NCBI GenBank assembly: GCA_032622095.1
Contig: CP136065.1
Span: 96,045,343-96,109,342 of the forward strand
Reading direction: 5' to 3'
Length of the DNA stretch: 64,000 nt
DNA from: Siphonodentalium dalli
Taxonomy: Eukaryota > Mollusca > Scaphopoda > Gadilida > Siphonodentaliidae
Numbering within the stretch: position 1 is the first letter of the stretch; each line of letters begins with the position of its first letter. Of this stretch, positions 33,484 to 43,311 are shown in pieces. Both the position numbers and the translations under genes were made by a program. The notes beneath the pieces are model-generated. The model was not told where the DNA came from. It did not search any database and saw only the letters and a list, made by a program, of their open reading frames with translations.

Positions 33484-33739
33484 ATCTCTACTCTGGCTAA
33501 CCCCCGTAGAGATCACATTCCAAAAGTACAAAACAGGGGAACTTTTAGAAGTTTTGACAGAGTCTTAGTCATTATCTGTTCCTTAATAATGTTTAGGCGA
33601 ATTAAGGTCCCAATTCAAAATTGCATGCTTTTCTAAGAAATGTATCCCGCGTTATTTTTTCGACTTTATATAAGGTTCCCTGTCCAAAAATTCACAGGCT
33701 TTGTACTGGTGGAATGTGATCTATACGGCCAGAGTTACC
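33484..33739. mobile_element. CTCTACTCTGG MITE copy 2
   Basis: ATCTCTACTCTGGCTAACCC with GTAGAGATCACATTCC pairs with a right end complementary to GGTAACTCTGGCCGTATAGA and TCACATTCCACC. About 256 bp and non-coding; shorter than the copy at 23701. Confidence 0.65.
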
Positions 33740-34229
33740 AAAAATATTACCATGGCTATTCGTTCTGAAATAAGCCGTCTTTGTGGCACTTTATAAGCTC
33801 AAAATCACCAATCATACATGTCCAGTTTCGCACTGCACAGACCATTAATTATACACTGTACTATTTGGATTTGTAACCACCTTACACTCTGTCATATCTT
33901 CATTTGGTGATCAGAGAAATAAATCGAATTGAAAAAATTGAAAGTGACACTTTATGTACCGGTATCATGATAACTGCACAATGGTGCGACCCATTATTCA
34001 TTATGGACGCTGCATATAGATCCCTCATCTCCTTAAGAATTCACGGGCATTAGAAAGAGTAAATTAAAGTGGCGTGCGACACGCATGTCTGGTGTGGTGG
34101 CTGCGACAATATGCATACGAAAGTAGACTGACTTTCCTCGGATTAATTATTGTTCATAAAATATGGGAGACTTCGCGAAGGTTGATATAACTATTCAAAA
34201 TAAACAGGGGACTTTACAAAATGAAAGAA
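33740..34229. other. No supported feature
   Basis: AT-rich spacer; no open frame or repeat stands out. Confidence 0.4.
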
Positions 34230-34437
34230 GAAACGCTATTCGCTGATGCGACATATGCAGCAACACGAGGTATAACTACCATAAACTGATGATCCACCAC
34301 AGTAATAAAGGTGTCAGAAAGTTCTTTTTCACACGGATAATTCGACCAGTGGAATAGACTGTATGAGATAGTTAGCGCTGAATCTTTAGACCAGTTTAAG
34401 GACTTATTATGGACTTGTTCGGTTGCGTGAAATTGAT
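34230..34437 (+). pseudogene. LINE ORF2 C-terminal remnant
   Basis: The frame from 34262 reads NTRYNYHKLMIHHS and RKFFFTRIIRP, then after a 1-bp shift DQWNRLYEIVSAESLDQFK and DLLW. The pattern 'R...F..R....WN.LP..VV.A.S...FK..L...W' marks the C-terminal end of Jockey/CR1-group LINE ORF2. Here the frame is broken by one shift and two stops. No upstream RT is present, as expected of a 5'-truncated insertion. Confidence 0.6.
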
Positions 34438-34927
34438 AAGTTAGTATTCAGGCGCTATGCCAACTTGGGGAATGTATCATTTTACTAACATTGTCGAAAA
34501 TTTCATATAATTCGACCATACCACTCCATAGGAAACATCGTCTGAACTATACGCTCAATTTACAATTTACATCTCGATTCGGGACGTAACTATCGGCGAC
34601 AAACAAATACAAATTATTTCGCCATCGAGTATCATTGCAATTAATTAATATATAAAAATGTGTGCGTTGTCAATTTAGATTAATATTCGTAAAAAAAACT
34701 AGTTTGAGCAAGATTATTCTCCATTTCTATTTGATCACACTACGGAGTGTTCCACATCACTTTAAGGAATTGTACTACCCCTTTATTGACATTCCTTGCC
34801 AAACAGACTTCCCATAAACCTTTGATTTATACATTTTACTTTAAAATGTGTACATGTAAGCAGCTGAACAAAGAGTAGATCAGATTCGATCCATGAAATA
34901 TATGATATGAGGATTGATGGCCCTCAG
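34438..34927. other. No supported feature
   Basis: Probably includes the 3' UTR of the LINE remnant, but no tail could be fixed. Confidence 0.35.
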
Positions 34928-35290
34928 TCGAGTTCCAGGAAAGGAACACGCGATTCTGGGAGCGACATGTGTCCTCTTGTCAAGTAGGTCGTGTGATCAC
35001 GTCGATCCGTGACCCACTTTCCCATATCATCATCAAGAGGGAAACATCTGTGACCCTTGTCCTGACATGTTATCGAGAAAGATGATCAAATTTCAATCTC
35101 TCGAAATGCTCTATTTTGGAACGAGCACTGTCCACGGCTATATATCAATACCATTATATATACGGTATATATATGCCCAGTCGATCAGCGACATACTTTC
35201 CCATCTCTTGAAGACAAGGTAAACATATGTGCCGTTGTTTGACATGTTACCGAGAAATAGATCAGGATTCATTTTCTCAAAAAATACCAT
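34928..35290 (+). repeat. V' repeat with internal tandem duplication
   Basis: 34947-35040 matches 32396-32490. A segment CCGTGACCCACTTTCCCAT through GACATGTTATCGAGAAAGATGATC (about 35003-35085) repeats as CAGCGACATACTTTCCCAT through GACATGTTACCGAGAAATAGATC (about 35186-35265). Confidence 0.6.
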
Positions 35291-35417
35291 GTTTTCTACT
35301 ACCATATGTTTGATAATGATTTCGATTGATATTCGATACAGGTAATATTTACTATTATAGTGTGCATCAAATGTGAATCAAATCCGAGTTCGAATTTCCA
35401 ACGGGGTGAATAACACA

Positions 35418-35655
35418 TTAACCCTTTATGTACTAAATACTCATCGATGAGTAGTTCCCTCAGGGGGTGTTCAGATAATATAAGTTCAACAAAAGACCAT
35501 CGCTAAGTCGTTTGTTGAACTTATTATCCCACTGATTCCCCCTGATGAATATGAATTATTCTGCACTTGTATGGTCGTTTAGTCTGCATGTCGTTGTTAT
35601 TAAATAAACATCAATCCTGATGAATAATAGACCATTCCAATATATATTTTTATAA
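35418..35655. mobile_element. Y element copy 1 (TTAA end, internal hairpin)
   Basis: Starts TTAACCCTTTATGTACTAAAT. Inside, GATAATATAAGTTCAACAAA pairs with TTTGTTGAACTTATTATC around a 17-nt loop (about 35476-35530). The copy at 56682-57353 shows the expected mirror end TTAACCCTTTCTATACTAAA at its right. Here the right end is lost. TTAA plus CCC termini suggest a second piggyBac-like MITE family. Confidence 0.55.
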
Positions 35656-35689
35656 CTGCAAGCATGGACGGCTGAGATGGATTTTTCCC

Positions 35690-36217
35690 AAAACCTAATC
35701 TTCTAGGAATGAAGTTGCGTACTCAAACCAATGGGTTCATTGAAGCATGAAGACTAATTTGGTCTATTGAGTGAACAGGCCTCAAAATATGGTGACGGAT
35801 ATTTTCAGAATGAGGTCCCAGGTGAATTTAGTGCCGCTGTGTACCCGCACAGCTGGTTAGCGTCGCCAAATTTATCCTCTGGCGACAACATTCTGCATGG
35901 CCCCGTCTGCTAAGGGATACCTAGCCATAGGTTTAACTTCCCATATGGTGATATGCTATTGGACAGCTCGAGTATACGTTGTGTCGTCTGTCAATTTGGA
36001 GACATAGAGAAACTAAACTAAAACAAAAAGAAAATTAAAAAGAAACCAATCAAATAGTTAATTTGATAATAAAGATACTTTGCAGAGAAGATGAGGCCTA
36101 AGCAGAGTGAGCCACCCAGCTGTGGTAATTTAATTACGCTTACCCGCTGTGCGTTATAGTGTCACTAAATTAACCCTCTGTGGATCTTCCTGCAAATGTC
36201 CAGCACCATATTTTGAG
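35690..36217. repeat. Inverted repeat pair with GCCTCAAAATATGGTG arms
   Basis: AACAGGCCTCAAAATATGG and about 95 bp following (35774-35870) occur inverted at 36121-36217. A left-flanking block, CCTAATCTTCTAGGAATGAAG then AACCAATGG.TTCA (35694-35745), has a diverged direct copy at 37266-37320. The 107-codon antisense frame at 36154-36477 overlaps the right arm and is unlikely to be a gene. Confidence 0.55.
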
Positions 36218-36753
36218 GCCTGTTTTTGAGATACTATTCTACTGCATGGTGTCCTTTTCACACTTTCAAAACGACACGTCCGACATTGAGCATTACATGG
36301 TAACAAGACAAAGTTTATTATCAAAACGCAATCAAAGTTCATTAATTTGAAGCGACCTCCGCAACACGGAAAGAGGTGGAAAATGATAATTTCAACACCG
36401 ATGATCATTGTATTAAAACGCACACTTGACACCTTCTGCTTTTCAAGAAAATCGCAATCTTTCCAACCAATAAACAAGATCTATATACTAAAGGTATCTT
36501 ACGTACACGCATGTATGTAACAATATGCGTTTTCCATGTTAACCAAACCGTTTAGGATTTGTATTTGCACAGCGACGTTGCTTAGTTTTATGTCCTATAT
36601 CGAAGTTATACTTTACACATTTGTGGAAAATATTCTTCTCTGGTTAGTAAAAAGTGGAGAGTTAAATAAAACATTACCAGTATCCTCCATCGGGAAACCA
36701 CATTTACATTTAGGACTATACATGCTAGTGATTATTGTGCACGCCACTATTGA
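36218..36753. other. No supported feature
   Basis: AT-rich spacer; the 83-codon frame at 36536-36787 runs into the next MITE and has no recognised domain. Confidence 0.35.
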
Positions 36754-37107
36754 AGTGGACGTTCAGACGACCACGATTCAATTGTAAGTGCAAAGATTTT
36801 CGTCGTATATAGTAACGAGTATAGTTGAACTGCGCATGCTCACGTACAGATCGCGAGTAAAACAAATATATCCAGCAGTTTGATTTTGCATGCGAAATCA
36901 TGGCGTATCCATGGCTACATCCACAAGTTTGCGACGGAATCGCAGTCGTGTACGTAAAACTCGTAGATGGAAAAGATCGTAGGGTTGTCAATCACGCTAT
37001 ATCCTCGTCTGCGACGACATCGCAATCGTGTGAACAAACTATCCCCGATTTTGTCGGGCCCCGATTCCTGTACTTACGATTTAATCTTGGTCGTCTGAAC
37101 GTCCACT
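36754..37107. mobile_element. MITE with AGTGGACGTTCAGACGACCA termini
   Basis: TIRs of about 36 bp: left AGTGGACGTTCAGACGACCA then CGATTCAATTGTAAGT; the right is its complement with three changes. Total 354 bp, no coding capacity. The interior has TTGCGACGGAATCGCA and CTGCGACGACATCGCA as a further repeated pair. Flanks do not show a clear target duplication, so I leave the superfamily open. Confidence 0.75.
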
Positions 37108-37538
37108 AAGTCGCTACAGTCCATGCAAACATAGTAGTTTAGTCTGCTTCAGGTGCCATTACAGATACGAGATTTAAAACGAGTGTGAATAATACATTAC
37201 ATATATACACAGTGTATCAAGATATGTTATAGTTCAACATTGTTGATCATCAATTTGTTGCCAATACCTAATATTCCTGGCAGGAAGCTGCTTATTTCAA
37301 ACCAATGGATCCAATGAAAGCAAGACGACTTATCTTACTTTATATTAGACACGATGCTGCTAGCAACCATAAGTGCAATGCGCAGACTGATTTAGTCACA
37401 CAACTTCATGATAAGCGCAATGTTTCTCGCCAACAAGCATCCGCATACAGTTGTCTCTAGAAACAACTGAATAGATAGCAATATCACCTATCAGTTTTTG
37501 GTTGCATACGTGCAGAATAATTATGTATCGAGACGGCC
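37108..37538. other. Spacer with one worn repeat
   Basis: Contains the diverged copy (37266-37320) of the block at 35694. No gene is seen. Confidence 0.4.
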
Positions 37539-37640
37539 TGTTCTCACAAAAACCCGCACATTATCTGCTTATGAAGAACTTATTTTAGGTAGATAATCTG
37601 CTTAGAATCGCCTCATTTGGGTTGATAATGTGCAGAAAAT
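37539..37640. mobile_element. R element (GCACATTATCTGCTT) copy 1, partial
   Basis: CTGTTCTC..AAAAC..GCACATTATCTGCTTAT, TAGATAATCTGCTTAGAATC and GCCTCATTTGGGTTGATAATGTGC match the complement of 41885-41985. It is the right half of the R family only. Confidence 0.65.
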
Positions 37641-37721
37641 GAGACAATTGTAGTCACCTGAGCACGTGAAAGCGGCTTATATCCGTGTTGTGTAGAGGTA
37701 TCTGTGTGCCACGGGGCAGGG

Positions 37722-38006
37722 GTGGTGCGGATTTCTCACCCCTTATGCGGATGTCACGACGTTGTCAGTTTTACGGGTGGAGGAAAATCTACGCAGAGAG
37801 TAAATTCACCGAGAATCACTCAGCTGTGTGTAGAAATACCGACCCCAGAAAGGGACCGACAAACTTGCCCAGATACACGAATCAGATTATCCTCACTTAG
37901 AGTGGATCGCGAATCCGCACTTGTCGGCATTCGAACCAGCTTCGTCAGCGCTAGATTGCAAATGGCGGCATAATGCCCCGAGCATTCTAACGACGGGACC
38001 ACCGGC
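37722..38006 (-). repeat. tRNA-derived SINE, Meta-like central domain (copy 2)
   Basis: On the minus strand a canonical B box GGTTCGAATGCC (37926-37937) is followed by GTGTATCTGGGCAAG (also in copy 1 at about 796-810) and TTTTCCTCCACCCGTAAAACT (37770-37790). The A-box region at about 37990 is worn. See the copy at 660-965. Confidence 0.5.
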
Positions 38007-39329
38007 GTCCTTTACAATCAATGTATAGTGTAAAATATTGTTTGTTCATATCAAGAACCAACTATAGGCCTATAATGTTCAACTTTGCGTCAAAATATTA
38101 CACATAAATTACATACATCTCTTGAAAACATTTCGAACCATTATTATAGGGGATATCAGGTGGCAATTTCCAACAGCTGGAAATAGTGAGGTACTTGTTG
38201 GAAATTTTCAACAATTCATTGGGGTGAGGGGGTGACATATGCAATGTAATTTCGCGGACTTTGGAATTTGCAATAAGTTGAAAATTTAGAAAGATTCTAA
38301 ATAACTATCGCCGTGATTGAAGTTAATGAAAATAATTTTCCAGAAAATGTAATGGTCACAACGGGGGGGGGGGGGGGGGGGGGTGGGGGGAGGGTATCGG
38401 AAAAAATAGAGATGGGTGCGTTGTATCACACTCCCGGTAGCAGGTATTTCCTTTGCCATGTAATTTTTTTCAAAATCCATGTTTAAAGATAAATTATGAC
38501 AAATGAACCAATTTGAAATGTCAAGGCTTAGGAAACTGGACCAAATAAATCATTAATCAAGAGCAGGGGTCCCATGCATTTAATTTAATTCAATTTAATC
38601 GGACATTTCCTTGTTTTGAACCACAATTTTTCGTTCTGTCTTAATATAATTTTGAGAATTTTTGCTGTTATATTGTATATCCAGTCCAGCAATAATTTAT
38701 TCTCAAATGATGAATTAGTACTATCAAAACTAGCTCCGACCTCAATTCATTTCAGAAACACAGAACGAAAGACACCACCCGCATCCAATGCGGATTACGT
38801 TCCGATTGCAAAACTACTATCATTCCCTATTTATCCGTTTCAACCAAACCCATCGATAACATATTAGAAATAATAGCACGAAAATCTGACTTAATCCATC
38901 TAACGGTAATATGCTTTCAAACACGGCAAGGGTGTTATAAATAAAACTCCACTGTAAAGCCATATAAACGCACGCATGATTTACAATCAAATTACCAATC
39001 TGTATCGTTACTGCGAAAACAGAAAAAGGTATTCTCGTCTCAGGTTCAAGTCTCGGTTGATACAATAATCTCAGACCAGGGGGGTACTAGGTCTCAGTTG
39101 TAGACTATTACCTATAACACACATAATTATCGATTATATTACATTTTGCCCTCTTCATATATAATTATAATCTTTCTTCTACACGGTATATCAATAAAAC
39201 ACAATTCCTATTTGGTTAACATAAAGATAAATTCTTCCAAAAAATACATATGTTTCTGTTACCAGAACTTGTACGTTACCACATGGTTCGAATTATGAAC
39301 AGACCGACACAGGCTTGAATGACAATAAG
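38007..39329. other. Intergenic DNA with a long G tract
   Basis: No gene is supported. GGTGGCAATTTCCAACAGCT at 38159 and TTGTTGGAAATTTTCAACA at 38194 belong to the dispersed CAACAGTTGGAAA repeat. A G21 run (38363-38383) followed by G6 and G3 could form a quadruplex. The 83-codon frame at 38616-38867 has no recognised domain. Confidence 0.4.
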
Positions 39330-39560
39330 AAGGCAAACCATGGTTTACGTAAACCTGAGTTTCAAAAAGACAAGAATACGGACCGGTGCGGACCAATAAT
39401 CCCAGCTTACTCGCTCCGAAGCCAGGTAACACATGGCGATCACCGTGGTTTCGGTCTGGTCTAGACTATAGTTTACATGAAACCCTGGTCTAGACCAGGG
39501 ACCAGAATTCGGCCGTACGTGTTTCAATCTAAACCAAGCAGAGTTTCCGACTAATGTAGC
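39330..39560. repeat. Palindromic GGTTTACGTAAACC / CCTGGTCTAGACCAGG cluster
   Basis: Contains GGTTTACGTAAACC (39342-39355), GGTCTAGACTATAG and the perfect 18-bp palindrome CCCTGGTCTAGACCAGGG (39483-39500). The words GGTTTACGTAAACCT and CTGGTCTA also occur in the Harbinger-like element at 9585, so this may be a relic of that family. Confidence 0.45.
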
Positions 39561-40545
39561 CATTGAAATGATTGTTCATCCTTTATCTTTTTTCGAAGCG
39601 GACTAAGGATTCCCTGGATAGCGATCAGGCTATGTTACATTCGCAAATCAATTGTTCATTTAAAGGGTGGAAATGAGCTGATTGAACTTGGGCGTAATTA
39701 TTTCCGTGTTTGATTTATTCTATCTGAGTCCAATGAAAAATCGATCAGGGTTGATAAAAATCGCGACCTTGTTGCTAACAGTATAAGAGAAGCCCTCGAA
39801 GCGGGCATCATATAATTAGCTAGCATTACGTTACGTGGATTCTATTACGAGTGGCACCCCATCACTGAGCAAGGCGATTCTGAATACAGTGTCAGCTTAC
39901 TGTCAGGGAATCCCCTGACATTTATGGGTTTGAAAGTAATTTTAATGCGACATACAGAGACCTGCAGTCTTGTACCCATGGTCATTGCATAGCGTGCAGT
40001 GATATTTATGGGTAGCTTGGCATTCCCGTTATTTAGACCCGTTGTTGAGCACTGCTGGTGGTTATAGGTTACAGTGGAGTAATTATTTCCCATAGGCCTC
40101 AGTGTTAACATATAATGATGATCTGCAGCCCTGACTATCCACAAATTGTGATAAATGAGTACATGATCAACAGGATTGTCATCTGCGCAAATTTTATGCA
40201 TTAAAAAGACCGCATCGTCGGGCATGGAATGCATCTTTAAATTCAGAATTGCATGAACAAATATTGACATGTTTACCTCACATCAAACAAATTCAAACTA
40301 GGAACCACGTGTGTTACAGTGTGCCAATATGTTTTGTTTGGCGTCTGAAATTTCAAGAGGAGTGATTGCATGTATTTGACAAGTTTAAATGTCAACACTA
40401 CTGTTAACCAACCAGAGCCCAGACTGTTTTAATTCTCTCCCGCATCTTGGCCCAAAATCCGTTGATGGTGATACCAATCGAATATCTTTGCTGCACATGT
40501 GATGCGCTCTGTCATTATAGACAAACCGTCCCACATCCACATAGC
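39561..40545. other. No supported gene
   Basis: A 141-codon antisense frame (39845-40270) is the longest here. It shows no domain I know, and its residue pattern does not improve on chance, so it is noted but not called. Confidence 0.35.
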
Positions 40546-40918
40546 TTAACCCTTTACCCAACAAACCGGCCAAAACCGGCCCAATAAAGCTTCAACAGCC
40601 TAAAATATCTTCGGTCTGTCTCAATAGAACCATACAAATATGGATATCATTGGAACCGGCTCCTTGACCACATTGTGATAGTTACAGTTATGCCCTGTGC
40701 CAATGCATTCTCTTATATATGCGAGTCGACCATAGGTCGCCTCGCATATATAAGAGAATGCATTGGCCTAACAAAAATTCTTACATTCTTTAACAATTTT
40801 ATAATTTTTAATGTGTTAAGCCAATGCATTCTCTTATATATGCGAGGCGACCTATGGTCGACTCGCATATATAAGATAATGCATTGGCACATGGCCGTTC
40901 TGTTGGGTAAAGGGTTAA
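40546..40918. mobile_element. P element copy 2 (full, opposite orientation to copy 1)
   Basis: TTAA on both sides with the same CCCTTTACCCAACA termini. The unique arm (CGGCCCAATAAAGCTTCAACA to GATAGTTACAGTTATGCCC) is on the left here and on the right in copy 1. Palindromes are at about 40699-40767 and 40823-40889. The spacer between them is shorter than in copy 1. It lies at the left edge of the 2.4-kb tandem duplication. Confidence 0.8.
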
Positions 40919-41820
40919 AGCAACACACATTGCTGTTCTGGATCACGTCTAAGCATGACGACGAAACTATAGTAGCAATCCAAGTCACCGGCATTAAACA
41001 TATACAGTAAATACACGCACGTTTGCATACTTTCAGACAGGAATTGCACGACATTTTCAGTAAAGAACTTCTTCAGCGAAAACACTTGAATTTCACATAT
41101 CTTCATTGCATATAGCATCTGAACAGTTACTAAAAGAAGAAAAAATTATCAATTTGACAAGTTGCAATGTTTGATGAAATTGTTATAATAATTAATAATT
41201 GCACCGTGACAAGACAAGCAAACCACCAACTTTTCAAGGTTTCATTTGTGTCATAATTGGGAGATAATTGTTCATTTGTGTCGTAATATGGAGATAAGTG
41301 TTCATGGTATAGCAGCATATTATCCCAATTTATTAAATTGAAGAATGAAGCAGCCATTAATTGTTCAGCCAATGAAATATGTTTCTGTTCCACCTAACCT
41401 CTCAATTTGTTGACTATGTCATAAATAAATATAATAATGGTGGCTAGTTTGGATGTGGTTATGGACCTAGTTCATAATTTGTCACTGATAAAAGAATCTC
41501 AAATACACATAAATAGCTATGAAAGTTGTTGTATAAAATTAAGTTCACTGTCATGATATTCAGCTATGATATCACGGATATATAAACTGCACTTGTAGAA
41601 AGGTTTTCGTGGAATTTAGTATAAGCAACATATCCTCGAGCAAATACGCATATCATCGACCTATATGCGAAAGGTACATATTGTGCTTACTTGATTCTGA
41701 AATAAGCAGATAATGGACTCTTACAAGTTATTTCGTTTTATGGCACGGGCCACAATAAAAACACATGTCAAAGAGCGTACACCTGAAAAGTCGTGAATTG
41801 GAATAGTTGTGTCATTGTCC

Positions 41821-41985
41821 GCACATAATCTGCTTAGAATCGCCTCATTATGAGTCGATAAAGTGGCTAAAACATTCAAATTTTCAGCACATTATCGACT
41901 CAAAATGAGGCGATTCTAAGCAGATTATCTACATAAAACAATTTCTATAATAAGCAGATAATGTGCTAGTTTTCGGGAGAACAGG
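41821..41985. mobile_element. R element copy 2 (palindromic)
   Basis: GCACATAATCTGCTTAGAAT and CGCCTCATTATGAGTCGATAA pair with ATTATCGACTCAAAATGAGG and CGATTCTAAGCAGATTAT. An outer AAGCAGATAATGTGC follows at 41951. A further ATAAGCAGATAATGG at 41703 may mark another end. The copy at 44221-44385 is its duplicate. Confidence 0.7.
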
Positions 41986-42419
41986 ATGAGTATAATATAT
42001 AAGCGGGCTTACAACTCCCAGTTGATGTTTGAGATTATTTTCTGATAGCATGTGGATTCTGGGTGTCCACAAGGTATGTGATGTTTAGACTGAAAGCCCA
42101 TTCAGTCACTACAAGAACATACCCACAAAGGTTATCAGCATCAGGTTAATAACAGCTCAGCTCCCATTATCGGGCAATGTCAGAATTTATTTCTCAAAAC
42201 AGTGACTATGCAACTTTCGTCCTCAATTAAACATACATTAGCTACCGGATATTACCTGGGTATGTACATCTGAGATCACTGAGTTGATGCCATGCCTCGT
42301 ATCTGCATGTATATGCTATGTCACAACTCTCACCAAACAACAATACGGGTGTAAGTTGTGCTATGTAATAGGACCAGCAGTCGATGAAGGTATGGAGGGA
42401 CTTGCCAACATACTGGGGT

Positions 42420-42790
42420 GGGGTGGTTTGGTATAGTGTGACACGTCTAACTTTGGTCAAATTTGTTAACAGTTGGAATTTTCATGCCTGAATCAGTAAC
42501 AGTTGAAACATTCAGACCAACATAATGTTAATGTTCTGACATTTCATATTCCCATCCAATATTTAGTAGAAACTAGTATTATACCATGCAAACTCTAATA
42601 TTAACATACTTGCTGTAAAAATGCTTTCTTCCGTTGGAAATTTTCCTGTCAGTGGAGCATGGGCTATGGGCTTGAATTTCTGATCAGTTGGAATGTTGGA
42701 GGTATAGGTTATAAAGTTTCTTCTGAATAGTATGCGAAATATGCAATTTTCCATGGTATACTGGGGAAGGGTGAAATTGAAGATTATAAA
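42420..42790 (+). repeat. Dispersed CAACAGTTGGAAA repeat
   Basis: TCTAACTTTGGTCAAA, GTTAACAGTTGGAATTTTCA, CAGTAACAGTTGAAAC and TTTAGTAGAAACTAGTAT form a block similar to 51405-51700 and duplicated at 44815-45190. Class unknown. Confidence 0.55.
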
Positions 42791-43150
42791 TTGATTATCA
42801 GACACTGAGCTCCTATGCTACAGCAATATCAGCACGGTGCTTCGTTACAATGGCTTGGCAACCTTCGATCACAATTAGGAGTACAGCAGGAACCGGAGAC
42901 TACCTGGCTCTGCATGTACAAGTATATTTGAGATCGTCGCATTTGAGTCATGGTGCGTATCGGAATGCTATGTCACGTTTCTCTCCAGAGAACAATACGT
43001 GTATAATTTAGTCCGAGGTCCACCTAGGCTGACCGAGATATCACAAACAAGTGCTGTAGAGGTTACGAGTGCTCTTACCTGACAATATCAATGAAAATAT
43101 TCAGCAATTCTCAGCACGTAGATGTCTTTGAAGTACATGCCACCTCACTG

Positions 43151-43311
43151 GTCACACTTTTTAACATTTTTTCTTACATTCTTTAACAATTTTATAATTT
43201 TTAATGTGTTAAGCCAATGCATTCTCTTATATATGCGAGGCGACCTATGGTCGACTCGCATATATAAGAGAATGCATTGGCACAGGGTCGTTCTGTTGGG
43301 TAAAGGGTTAA
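43151..43311. mobile_element. P element copy 3 (half, at the duplication junction)
   Basis: Starts abruptly inside the AT-rich spacer (ACACTTTTTAACATTTTTTC, as in copy 1 but absent from copy 2), keeps one palindrome (43214-43282) and the intact terminus to TTAA at 43308-43311. The left half is missing because the tandem-duplication join lies here. Confidence 0.8.

Larger units (their letters stand above)
40778..43150 (+). repeat. Segmental tandem duplication, unit 1
   Basis: Nearly identical to 43171-45545 (offset about 2393 bp), with scattered substitutions and small indels such as in the CATAAAT and GAAAGTTG tracts. It includes half of P copy 2, an R element, a CAACAGTTGGAAA repeat and two units of the diverged array. 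It contains no gene. Confidence 0.9.

Noticed and set aside
39845-40270. 141-codon antisense frame
   Set aside because: No domain, no splice or repeat context, and length not exceptional for a 64-kb window.
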